From contig NZ_PYSV01000001.1 of the NCBI RefSeq assembly GCF_003028415.1, positions 62,001 through 126,000 of the forward strand: a stretch of 64,000 bases of DNA. Reading direction: 5' to 3'. Numbering within the stretch: position 1 is the first letter of the stretch; every line of letters begins with the position of its first letter. The notes beneath the pieces were generated by a model. It had not been told where the DNA came from, made no database searches, and saw only the letters and a list, made by a program, of their open reading frames with translations. This document shows, piece after piece, positions 45,008 through 55,349 of this stretch. The position numbers and the translations under genes were made by a program. This DNA comes from Deinococcus arcticus (lineage in GTDB: Bacteria > Deinococcota > Deinococci > Deinococcales > Deinococcaceae).

Positions 45008-45036
45008 CCCCCGGAGGACGCCCCTCCGGGGGTTTT
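45008..45036 (+). terminator. attenuator terminator upstream of leuA
   Basis: CCCCCGGAGG at 45008-45017 pairs perfectly with CCTCCGGGGG at 45023-45032 (10 bp, 5-base loop), followed by TTTTCGCTTGCCTTT. The 5' arm can instead pair with leader segment 44965-44972 (8 bp). It lies 27 bases before leuA. Confidence 0.85.
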
Positions 45037-45063
45037 CGCTTGCCTTTCCCACAGGAGCCCGCC

Positions 45064-46608
<1,545 letters not shown>

Positions 46609-46737
46609 GGGGGCAGGGGGCGGCTGGCAGAAAGCAGATGGCCTGTCGCAGCTTAAGGGGGAGGGAGCGCAGCGGGGCCCCTACACTGGCCGGGTCTATC
46701 CGCCCTGCCCCCTCATGATCCGTATCCCCGGCGCCCG

Positions 46738-47535
46738 GTGCTGGCGGGCTTGCTGGGGTTTGTACTAGGACCTCTGGGGCTGCTGTATACCAGTACGCTG
46801 CTGGCGCTGGGCAGCTGGATTCTGGTGCTGCTGGCCTGGCCGTACCTGGTGGGTGCAGAGTGGCGTATGTGGGGGTTGCGGGCGGCGGCTGCGGGGCTGG
46901 GCTTCTGGTGGGCCGAGTATCGCCCGCCCCTGAATGGGTGGCCGCGGCTGCTGATGACCCTGGATCGTCCGGGCAAACGCAAGGCGCTGCTGGCTGGCCT
47001 GGGTCTGCTGGCGGCGACCTCCGCTCTGTCTCGGGTGGTGACCTATACCCGCACCTCCAGCCCGGTTATGCTGCCCACCATTGCACCCGGCGAGGTTGTG
47101 CGGGTACGCCTGCGTTTCGATCCGGCGCGTTCGGTGCAGCGGGGCACGCTGGTGGTGTACCAGTTGCCGTCTTCAGGGGGCCGGGCCCTGTCGCGGGTGG
47201 TGGGTCTGGCCGGCGACCGCATAGAACTGCGGCGCGGCCTGCTGTTCGTGAATGGGCAGCCCAGTGACGATCCGGCGCGCATTGAGGTGTTGCGAGCGGC
47301 ACAGTGCCTGGATGAGAGGCTGGTGCTGAACAATCAGGCGAGGCTGGGGCATAGTGGCGCCGTGCAGGTGCCCACAGGTCACGTGTTCGTCCTGGCTGAC
47401 AACCGGGCCGATCTGTACGCGGATTCCCGGTCCTTTGGACCGGTGCCGCTGGAGCAGGTGGTGGGGCTGGTGCAGCCACGCCGCCAATCGCGGGCACTCA
47501 AGGCAGAGCAGTGTCGTCTGGAGGGCTCGCCTTAA
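46738..47535 (+). CDS. S26 signal-peptidase-like membrane protein lacking the catalytic dyad
   Basis: 265 residues from a GTG. Hydrophobic N-terminal segments (about 1-36 and 45-60) and another at 83-97 precede an S26-type domain. The box normally reading SMxPT is SSPVMLPTI, so Val110 replaces the nucleophilic Ser. The box normally KRVIGLPGD is LSRVVGLAGD, so Ser152 replaces the general-base Lys. The later box VLADNRADLYADSRSFGPV is well kept (usually GDNR..S.DSR). It therefore looks like a non-catalytic relative. No clear ribosome binding site is seen, so the exact start is uncertain. Confidence 0.75.
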   Translation: MLAGLLGFVLGPLGLLYTSTLLALGSWILVLLAWPYLVGAEWRMWGLRAAAAGLGFWWAEYRPPLNGWPRLLMTLDRPGKRKALLAGLGLLAATSALSRVVTYTRTSSPVMLPTIAPGEVVRVRLRFDPARSVQRGTLVVYQLPSSGGRALSRVVGLAGDRIELRRGLLFVNGQPSDDPARIEVLRAAQCLDERLVLNNQARLGHSGAVQVPTGHVFVLADNRADLYADSRSFGPVPLEQVVGLVQPRRQSRALKAEQCRLEGSP

Positions 47536-47602
47536 GATCTGATGCCGTGGGTGCCCCAGTCCTTTCGGGCCTCATGTCGCCTCGCCGTGGCAGCATGTCG
47601 GG

Positions 47603-47971
47603 GTGAATCCTTTACTGCTCCGAACCGCTCTTATCACCGGCGCTGTGATTGGCCTGCTGAACATCGTCTTTGCGGCTCTGGACTACGGCCTGGAAAATCT
47701 GCCCCTGTGGTTCTACGCCGCCCAGCTGCTGCTGCTGCCCGCCATGATTCTGCCCATGCGCTATTTCCCGCAGGCCTCGGCCACGCGCGATTTTCTGGGG
47801 CGCGCCGGCCTGTTCGCCCTGGGCTGGGCCGTGCCGTTTGCTATCTACAAATTTGCCCACGACGTCCTGAGTCCCGTGTTTGATCCGGTGGCCTCGCTGA
47901 TTTCCTACGCTGTGACGGTCCTGCTGTTCTCGCTGATCTTCGCGGCCATCCGGCGGCCCCGGGCCGGCTGA
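47603..47971 (+). CDS. small membrane protein of unknown function
   Basis: 122 residues with four hydrophobic segments (ALITGAVIGLLNIVFAAL, LPLWFYAAQLLLLPAMIL, FLGRAGLFALGWAVPFAIYKFA, VASLISYAVTVLLFSLIFAAI), ending in a short basic tail. No family recognised. GTG start at 47603. The stop is 3 bases before the phosphoesterase start, so the two are cotranscribed. Confidence 0.65.
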   Translation: MNPLLLRTALITGAVIGLLNIVFAALDYGLENLPLWFYAAQLLLLPAMILPMRYFPQASATRDFLGRAGLFALGWAVPFAIYKFAHDVLSPVFDPVASLISYAVTVLLFSLIFAAIRRPRAG

Positions 47972-47974
47972 AGC

Positions 47975-48697
47975 GTGCGCCTGGCGATTCTGGGCGACGT
48001 GCATGGCAACGCCTCCGCGCTGCAGGCCGTGCTGGGCGACCTGCGCGCCGCCGCCCCCGATCAGGTGCTCAACCTGGGTGACACGGTGTGGGGGTGCGCG
48101 GACCCGGCCCGCGCCTGGGCCCTGCAGCAGGAACACGCGCCGCCCACCGTGCGTGGCAACACCGATGAGCGCGTGGCGGGCCTCAAGGCCGGCAAGGAAG
48201 AGATGCGCGCGTGGCTCCGCCAACACCTGCCCCCCGGAATAGGGGAGACCCTGGCCGCCCTGCCCACCTTTCACGACGTGGCGGGCGGCGAGGTGCGCGT
48301 GGCCCACGGCTCGCCGCGCAGCTCCTGGGAAGACCTGATGCTCACGGAGGACGGTGGCCACACCCGCCCCGCCCAGTTTGCCGAGCTGCGTGAACGGCTG
48401 GACGGGTTCTCGGTTGAGGGCGGTGGCCGCGTGTGCGTGGTGGGCCACACCCACCGCGAGATGCTGACGGTGGTAGACGGTATCACGGTCGTGAACGCCG
48501 GCCCGGTGTCGCGGCAGAAAGACGGCCTGCCCCTGGCCCGCTGGGTGCAGCTGACGCGCCGCACCGGGCACTGGACCGTGGAATTTCGCCGCGTGCCCTA
48601 TGACGTGCAGGGGGCTGCCGCCTGGGCCCGGCAGCACGGTCCGCCCCGCGCTGGGGCCCACGAGGCCCAGTGGCTGGCCGCCGGCCGCGAGCCCTGA
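47975..48697 (+). CDS. calcineurin-like metallophosphoesterase (YfcE/MJ0936 type)
   Basis: 240 residues. Dimetal motifs in order: GDVHGN (D8, H10), NLGDTVWG, RGNTDE and VVGHTHREM, then NAGPVSRQKDG, which matches the GSVGxPR region of this family. It is probably a cytosolic phosphodiesterase, substrate unknown. The GTG start lies 3 bases after the membrane-protein stop. The C-terminal extension (AAWARQHGPPRAG) is typical of the longer members. Confidence 0.9.
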   Translation: MRLAILGDVHGNASALQAVLGDLRAAAPDQVLNLGDTVWGCADPARAWALQQEHAPPTVRGNTDERVAGLKAGKEEMRAWLRQHLPPGIGETLAALPTFHDVAGGEVRVAHGSPRSSWEDLMLTEDGGHTRPAQFAELRERLDGFSVEGGGRVCVVGHTHREMLTVVDGITVVNAGPVSRQKDGLPLARWVQLTRRTGHWTVEFRRVPYDVQGAAAWARQHGPPRAGAHEAQWLAAGREP

Positions 48698-48738
48698 GCG
48701 CTTCGGAACTTCCTGGCGGCCAAACCTCTGGCCACAGC

Positions 48739-48768
48739 AAACCCCCCTCCACTGCGGAGGGGGGTTTT
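48739..48768. terminator. bidirectional terminator between phosphoesterase and helicase
   Basis: AAACCCCCCTCC at 48739-48750 pairs perfectly with 48756-48767 (12 bp, loop ACTGC), with T runs on both strands. It serves the convergent genes ending at 48697 and 48786. Confidence 0.92.
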
Positions 48769-48785
48769 CAAACTGTGTGGTGTCT

Positions 48786-50561
<1,776 letters not shown>

Positions 50562-50685
50562 TTGTTGTCCTTTCGGGAAAGTCCCCTGCAGAACTCCAAA
50601 CGCCTTCAAACCCTGAAAGCTCGTCCTTGAAAGTGGGGGCACTCTCCAGCCGCACAGGTGAGTCCTGCGCGGCGCACGAAGAAAA

Positions 50686-50714
50686 ATCATACAGGTTTTC
50701 TGCGCTGAATGCAA
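50686..50714 (-). promoter_or_regulatory. promoter of the DEAD-box helicase gene
   Basis: On the minus strand TTGCAT and TATGAT are separated by exactly 17 bases, the best sigma-70-type match in the window. Transcription would start near 50679 and give a leader of about 118 bases, in contrast to the leaderless genes. Confidence 0.8.
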
Positions 50715-50930
50715 CTGCTCAGACAGGCGGGCGCGCGTGCGCCGCCATGCAGCGCCGGGATGGGGGCCCTTCCGGGCTTGGCCGCGCTGTATTCGCTGGC
50801 AAGAAAGATCGCTTGCCAGACCCGCCCTGTGGGGCGCCAGATGTTCAGAGCCAGTGCCGGGAACCTGTGCCCGTTGGAGTGCCGTTCGCCGGGCGCCGGG
50901 CGGGGCCGCGCGGCCGGTCAGCCCACGGCG
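50715..50930. other. intergenic sequence, no gene seen
   Basis: GC-rich sequence between the helicase promoter and the hairpin beyond the ferritin-like gene. Small ORFs on both strands lack a ribosome binding site, signal peptide or recognisable domain. Confidence 0.5.
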
Positions 50931-50933
50931 GCG

Positions 50934-50995
50934 CAGCACAACAGGCCGCCCTGGGAAAACTCCCGGGGCGGCCTGTTGTGCTGCTGGCGTGTTTT
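50934..50995 (-). terminator. 18-bp hairpin after the ferritin-like gene
   Basis: CAGCACAACAGGCCGCCC at 50934-50951 pairs perfectly with 50966-50983. It begins about 10 bases beyond the stop of the minus-strand gene. The T-rich tail (GTGTTTTA) is on the plus strand, so classical termination for the minus-strand gene is not obvious. RNA protection is an alternative role. Confidence 0.6.
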
Positions 50996-51965
50996 ACAGC
51001 GCCAGGATGGGCGCGAAGTTGCCGCTCAGACCACCTGGGAAGAAGCCCCCGGTGGTGGCGGCGCCGGTGGTGTCCAGGAACACGATGTTGGCCACCTGAC
51101 GGGGCGTGCGGCTGAAGGCGATGCCGTTAATGTCGGTGGGGACAATGTTGGCACTGCGGGCCGGCAGGAAGCTGGGGTTGCCGGCGCCTGCCGTCAGGCC
51201 CTGGTCGCGGTCATCGGCGCCGTCCACAGCGTCGCGCAGGTTGCTGATGGCCTGCACAACCTGCTCCACTGTCAGGCCAGCGGCGGCCTGCTGGGCGCGG
51301 CGCTGGTACAGCTGCGTGCGGATGGACCCGGAGTGGTACGCCTCGACCGCCAGAATGCCGGCCGCGTTTTCCAGGTTCCCGTTGGGCCGGTCATCCACCA
51401 GCAGGCGCGCGGCGCCCTTGTAGGCCGTGACGCCCACGTCCTCGAAGATGAACGCCCCGTGCAGGAAGAACAGTTCGTTGGCGTAGGGGTTGAAGTTGGT
51501 GATGGCGCCGTTCGAGGCAATCCGGCCGGCGGCCTGGAAGGCAGGCCCAAGGTCCAGTTGAGGCTGGACCACGGCGGCGCCGCCCAGCACCTGACGAATG
51601 ACCTTCACGTGTGCCAGTTCGTCGTCTGCGATTTCGTGCGCCATGGCGAGCATGTCGCCCGTCAGACCAGGAACGGCAACGCCACCGCGCCCGGTGAAGC
51701 CGGCGGGGAGGGTGACCTTGCTGGCGTCGCCACCGGCAGCGGTCAGTTCATCCAGACGGCCCACAGCGGCGAGGTAAAAGGCCGCTTCCAGGTATTCCAG
51801 GTTCAGCGCGAAGTTGAAGATGGTGGCGTCCAGGTTGACCTTACTGGGGTTGGTGGCCAGAACGCTGGTGCAACCGCTCAGGACGGCGCCGGCGCCCACC
51901 AATCCGGCGGCTCCCAGGAACTTGCGGCGGGTGCTGTGGCCTGCGGTGCTGTTGTCTTGACTCAT
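50994..51965 (-). CDS. Tat-exported ferritin-like (desiccation-related) protein
   Basis: 323 residues. A twin-arginine signal (STRRKFLGAAGLVGAGAVLSGC, R13-R14, lipobox-like C32) is followed by a Ferritin_2-like helical domain. Putative metal ligands are in ALNLEYLEAAFY, MAHEIADDELAHVKVI, FIFEDVGVTAYKGA and ILAVEAYHSGSIRTQLY. The family includes plant desiccation-related Pcc13-62 proteins and is expanded in Deinococcus. A periplasmic iron or manganese handling or protective role is inferred. A GGAGG ribosome binding site precedes the ATG. Confidence 0.88.
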   Translation of the reverse strand: MSQDNSTAGHSTRRKFLGAAGLVGAGAVLSGCTSVLATNPSKVNLDATIFNFALNLEYLEAAFYLAAVGRLDELTAAGGDASKVTLPAGFTGRGGVAVPGLTGDMLAMAHEIADDELAHVKVIRQVLGGAAVVQPQLDLGPAFQAAGRIASNGAITNFNPYANELFFLHGAFIFEDVGVTAYKGAARLLVDDRPNGNLENAAGILAVEAYHSGSIRTQLYQRRAQQAAAGLTVEQVVQAISNLRDAVDGADDRDQGLTAGAGNPSFLPARSANIVPTDINGIAFSRTPRQVANIVFLDTTGAATTGGFFPGGLSGNFAPILAL

Positions 51966-52367
51966 GGTGAAAACCTCCGGGACTAAGGGGAATGGACCAG
52001 AACGCTGGACGGGAGAGTCAACCGTGGAGCTGCTGGTCCTGCCCCGGTGGGGAGGAACGGCGGCGCCCGATTGCCTTCACCCGGTCTGTATGCGGCCCCG
52101 GTGAGGTTGGATCACGCAGCCTGGCCTGGATGAAAGAAGGGTGAAACTTTGTGAGAACAGCCGAAAAAGCCCGTAGGTCATTGCTCGCCGGTTTTCTTCA
52201 GGGCGGGCGTAGCCTCCTGAATCTGCTTGCCGTCGGCCCCAGCGCCAGCAATGGGGCACGGCACAGCCCGGCAGCGCCGGGACAAAGAGGAGCAGCTTCC
52301 CGGAAGGGGCTTCCGACCATGCAGGCACCGTGCGCCGCTTCGGTGCGCTCACTTCCGCCTGTCGTCG
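51966..52367. other. intergenic region between ferritin-like and rluD-type genes
   Basis: It holds the ribosome binding site of the ferritin-like gene and a TTGACT -35-like box (minus strand, about 52015-52020). A palindromic hairpin CCCGGC-AGC-GCCGGG lies at 52267-52281. A 91-codon minus ORF (52077-52352) has no domain, signal or ribosome binding site, so I do not call it. No known riboswitch is recognised. Confidence 0.45.
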
Positions 52368-53336
52368 TCAGGCCCGGGGCGGCGTTTCGGCCTGCGCGGG
52401 CCACTCTCCGCCCAGGGCAATCCAGGCGCTCAGCAGGTCCTCGGGGGCCGGGGCGTGCAGGTGCAGGGGGCGACCGGTCGCGGGATGGGGCAGGGTCAGA
52501 AAGTGCGCGTGCAGTGCGTGCCGGGGAATGTGCGCACTGGGGCGGCCATAGACCGGATCGCCCAGGATGGGGCTGCCCAGATGCGCCAGATGCACGCGAA
52601 TCTGGTGGGTGCGGCCGGTGCGCGGCTGGGCCCGGACCAGAGCCAGTGTGCGGCCGTGGCCGTCGGGGAGGGCGGCCAGCGGGGTCATCAGGGTCTGGGC
52701 CTCACGCGGGTGGGCGCCCCCCACAGTCATGCGCTGGCGCTGCACGGGATGCCGGCCCACCGGCGCGTCCACCTGCACCGGCGCCTGGGCCCGCCAGCCG
52801 CCGGCAGCAATTGCCAGATACACCTTCTGGGTTTCACGCGCCTTGAAGGCGTCGGCCAGACGGGCGTGGGCGGCCACAGTCTTGGCCACCACGATCACGC
52901 CGCTGGTGTCGCGGTCCAGACGGTGCACGATACCGGGGCGGTAGCCGTCCGGGCCGTCAAACCCGGTCTGCTGGGGCAGGCGCATCCGGCCCAGCAGGGC
53001 GTTGACCAGGGTGCCGCTGCTGACGCCGGGGGCCGGGTGGGTCACCATGCCGGGGGGCTTGTTCACGGCGATCAGGTGCTCGTCCTCGTACAGCACGTCC
53101 AGCGGCCGGTCCTCGGGCTGCACGGCCGCTTCCGGGGGTGGGGGCGGGCGCACGCTCAGGGCCTCGCCGCCGCGCAGCTTCAGGCTGGGCTTGGTCACGG
53201 GCTGGCCACCCACGCAGACATGGCCGCCCTCAATCCACCCAGCCACCTGTGACCGGCTGGCTCCACACAGCGCCGCCAGCACAGCGTCCAGACGCCCGGG
53301 GGTGCCGGTGAACTGCAGGGGCGCCGGGGTGCTCAC
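52368..53336 (-). CDS. RluA/RluD family 23S rRNA pseudouridine synthase
   Basis: 322 residues. An N-terminal S4-like RNA-binding domain (GRLDAVLAALCGASRSQVAGWIEGGHVCVGGQPVTKPSLKLRGGEAL) is followed by the synthase domain. Motifs are VLYEDEHLIAVNKPPGMVTHPAPG, the catalytic HRLDRDTSGVIVVAK and RTGRTHQIRVHLAHLGSPILGDPVYG. RluD targets U1911, U1915 and U1917 of 23S rRNA. Specificity between RluD and RluC cannot be fixed here. The GTG start lies 7 bases after a TACACT -10 box. Confidence 0.92.
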   Translation of the reverse strand: MSTPAPLQFTGTPGRLDAVLAALCGASRSQVAGWIEGGHVCVGGQPVTKPSLKLRGGEALSVRPPPPPEAAVQPEDRPLDVLYEDEHLIAVNKPPGMVTHPAPGVSSGTLVNALLGRMRLPQQTGFDGPDGYRPGIVHRLDRDTSGVIVVAKTVAAHARLADAFKARETQKVYLAIAAGGWRAQAPVQVDAPVGRHPVQRQRMTVGGAHPREAQTLMTPLAALPDGHGRTLALVRAQPRTGRTHQIRVHLAHLGSPILGDPVYGRPSAHIPRHALHAHFLTLPHPATGRPLHLHAPAPEDLLSAWIALGGEWPAQAETPPRA

Positions 53337-53343
53337 GGGGCGC

Positions 53344-53349
53344 AGTGTA
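53344..53349 (-). promoter_or_regulatory. -10 box for leaderless RluD-type gene
   Basis: TACACT on the minus strand, 7 bases before the GTG start at 53336. Confidence 0.6.
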
Positions 53350-53614
53350 GCGCCCGGGGCTGGCTGGTCTGATCAGGCGATAGGTCAACCGGCCGCCCTC
53401 ACCCCGGCTTTATCCGGCCTTCACCCCCAGTGGGCGTGGTCATCCAGACCGGGGCTGAGCGCATAGAACTGGGCAGGTGAATCCCTGGCCGCGCCCCTGC
53501 GGCCACCCCTGCCCAGCGGGGCCAGCGCCGACCGGCGGTCTGCCCCTGCCCTTCTTCCCGCCCACGCGGCCACCCTTCCCGGGACCGCCCACCCCATTTT
53601 TCCGAGGAGCTGTT

Positions 53615-53902
53615 ATGCCCAATATTGGTCCTGCCGAACTGATCATGATCTTGCTGGTTGCACTGGTGGTATTTGGTCCGCGCAAGCTGCCCGAGCTGGG
53701 CAAAAGCCTGGGCCACGGCCTGCGTGAGTTTCGCCGCACCACCCAGGGCCTGAAAGACGAGCTGAGCCTGAGCGCCGCGCCCGCAGCGGTGGCCCCAGTG
53801 CCAGTCGCCACCGCCACGCCAGAAGCCGTGGTGCCTGCCGCCCCGGCCCCGGCCCCGGTCGCTGCCCATACCCTGATCGCCACCGAAGCGAAGCCCGACT
53901 GA
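53615..53902 (+). CDS. tatA: Sec-independent translocase protein TatA
   Basis: 95 residues. A single N-terminal membrane helix (IGPAELIMILLVALVVFGPRKLPELG) with the FGPRKLPELGKSLG hinge is followed by an amphipathic helix (HGLREFRRTTQGLKDELS) and an Ala/Pro-rich tail. It forms the pore of the twin-arginine translocase, which exports folded proteins such as the Tat-signal ferritin-like protein 1.6 kb away. A GAGGAG ribosome binding site lies 7 bases before the ATG. No tatC is in the window. Confidence 0.95.
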   Translation: MPNIGPAELIMILLVALVVFGPRKLPELGKSLGHGLREFRRTTQGLKDELSLSAAPAAVAPVPVATATPEAVVPAAPAPAPVAAHTLIATEAKPD

Positions 53903-53990
53903 GGCCCTTATTCATGAGCACTCTCTAATGGTGGGGTGTGTCCTGACATACGGAGGTAGCCTTTCAAGCTGTTACTCTGAGCCCGTTCTC

Positions 53991-54530
53991 ATGACTCTTC
54001 CCTTCCCTGACCTGCCCGATGAGGCGCTGATCCACGCCATGACGGAGCGGCGGGAAGAGGCCCTGCAGGAACTGCATCGCCGGTACGCCCGGCTGCTGTT
54101 CGCCCTGGGCCGCCGGATGCTTCACCAGCATGAAGATGTGGAGAGCTGCGTTCAGGACGCCTTTTTCAATGCGTGGCGACATGCGGGCCGCTTTGACCCG
54201 GCCCGGGCCAGCGCCAAGACGTGGCTGGTGAGCATTGCCCACCACCGGTTTTTGCAGGAGCTGCGCGACCGCCCCGACACGCCGCTGGAACTGGAAGACT
54301 GGGACGCCCCCACCCGCAGCCCGGACCCCACCGACCGCCTGATGGCCCAGCGCGCCGTGGACGGGCTGGAGCCGCACCACCGCGAACTGGTGGAACTGGC
54401 GTACTACCGGGGGTTTACCCACAGCGAACTGGCCATCCTGACCGGCCTGCCTGTGGGTACAGTAAAATCCCGGCTGCGCTCGGCGCTGGACCGCATGCGC
54501 GCTGCACTGACCCGCGCGCCAGGCGCCTGA
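53991..54530 (+). CDS. ECF-type RNA polymerase sigma factor
   Basis: 179 residues. Region 2: ALQELHRRYARLLFALGRRMLHQHEDVESCVQDAFFNAWRHAGRFDPARASAKTWLVSIAHHRFLQELR. Region 4: LEPHHRELVELAYYRGFTHSELAILTGLPVGTVKSRLRSALDRMRAAL. It is a SigK-like ECF factor, followed after 38 bases by its likely anti-sigma factor. I use the ATG at 53991 because homology starts there. A TACTCT -10-like box lies 12 bases before it. Confidence 0.92.
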   Translation: MTLPFPDLPDEALIHAMTERREEALQELHRRYARLLFALGRRMLHQHEDVESCVQDAFFNAWRHAGRFDPARASAKTWLVSIAHHRFLQELRDRPDTPLELEDWDAPTRSPDPTDRLMAQRAVDGLEPHHRELVELAYYRGFTHSELAILTGLPVGTVKSRLRSALDRMRAALTRAPGA

Positions 54531-54568
54531 TCCGCCCCCCACCCCACCACAGAGGCAGGTGAATTGCT

Positions 54569-55267
54569 GTGAACGTCAACCGTGAAGATCTGGTCAGCCT
54601 GGCGCTGGGGCTGCTGAGCGCCGAGGAGGAAGTGCGTGTGCGCGCCGCCCTGAACGCTGACCCGGCCCTGCAGGCGGCGTACAGCGAGGACCTGGACACG
54701 CTGCACCGCCTCCCCGACAGTCTGCCCCCCGCCGAGGTGCCCGAAGGCGCGCTGGACCGCCTGATGGCCCGCGTCCGTGCCGGGGAGAGCCCGGCCCAGG
54801 CAGTGCAGGTTGAGCCCAGTGCGCCCGGGCCAGCGCCTGTTCAGCTGCCGCCGAAGCCGCGCCGCTCGCTGGCGCCCGTGCTGGGTGCGCTGGGGCTGGC
54901 CGCGGCCCTGGCCGCCGGGGTGCTGCTGCTGCGGCCCGCGCCCCCGGCCGATTTGCTGGGCGACTTCCGCGCCGCGCCGGGCGCCGTGGTGACCGCCCTG
55001 GCACCGGCTGACGGCGCCGCTGCGGGCGAGCTGATACGCCTGCCCGATGGCCGCGCCTACGCCCGCCTGAACACCCCGGCGCCGGCGGGCCGGGTGTATC
55101 AGCTGTGGCGCCTGGAAAATGGGCAGCCGGTGTCGGTGGGGGTCTTCAGCGGGCAGGAGATTCAGTGGCAGGGCGCCCAGGCCGGGCAGACGGTGGCGGT
55201 CAGCGTGGAACCTCCCGGCGGCAGCCCGCAGCCCACCACCACGCCCCTGCTGGTGCAGGCACTGTAA
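54569..55267 (+). CDS. RskA-type anti-sigma factor
   Basis: 232 residues. A cytosolic N-terminal part (DLVSLALGLLSAEEEVRVRAALNADPALQAAYSEDLDTLHRLP) is followed by one membrane segment (LAPVLGALGLAAALAAGVLLL, about 108-128). The extracytoplasmic anti-sigma-K domain has APADGAAAGELIRLPDGRAYARL, AGRVYQLWRLENGQPVSVGVF and VAVSVEPPGGSPQPTTTPLL. It should bind and hold the upstream ECF sigma at the membrane until a signal arrives. GTG start at 54569. Confidence 0.9.
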   Translation: MNVNREDLVSLALGLLSAEEEVRVRAALNADPALQAAYSEDLDTLHRLPDSLPPAEVPEGALDRLMARVRAGESPAQAVQVEPSAPGPAPVQLPPKPRRSLAPVLGALGLAAALAAGVLLLRPAPPADLLGDFRAAPGAVVTALAPADGAAAGELIRLPDGRAYARLNTPAPAGRVYQLWRLENGQPVSVGVFSGQEIQWQGAQAGQTVAVSVEPPGGSPQPTTTPLLVQAL

Positions 55268-55291
55268 ACCGTTTCCTTCGCTGCTGGTCCT

Positions 55292-55335
55292 GGGGCCCGC
55301 GCCTGTCCACTGGGGCAGGGCGGGCCCCCTTGTGT
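55292..55335. terminator. terminator between anti-sigma and herA
   Basis: GGGGCCCGC at 55292-55300 pairs with GCGGGCCCC at 55320-55328, extended by CCTG/CAGG with a small bulge. TTGTGTT follows. It serves the convergent genes ending at 55267 and 55350. Confidence 0.75.
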
Positions 55336-55349
55336 TCGGCTGGCCCGGA

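Noticed and set aside
46715..46768. 17-codon ORF (MIRIPGARCWRACWGLY) overlapping the start of the signal-peptidase-like gene, as a possible leader peptide
   Set aside because: No terminator or pairing segments follow, and it overlaps the coding sequence out of frame. It is more likely chance or a sign that the annotated start is uncertain.
46738..47535. Annotation as an active signal peptidase I
   Set aside because: The nucleophilic Ser and general-base Lys positions are Val and Ser, so activity is not supported.
52077..52352. 91-codon minus-strand ORF between the ferritin-like and RluD-type genes
   Set aside because: No ribosome binding site, no -10 box at the start, mixed composition, no recognisable domain.
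51966..52367. Riboswitch upstream of the ferritin-like gene
   Set aside because: Only a short CCCGGC/GCCGGG hairpin is visible, with no conserved riboswitch core.
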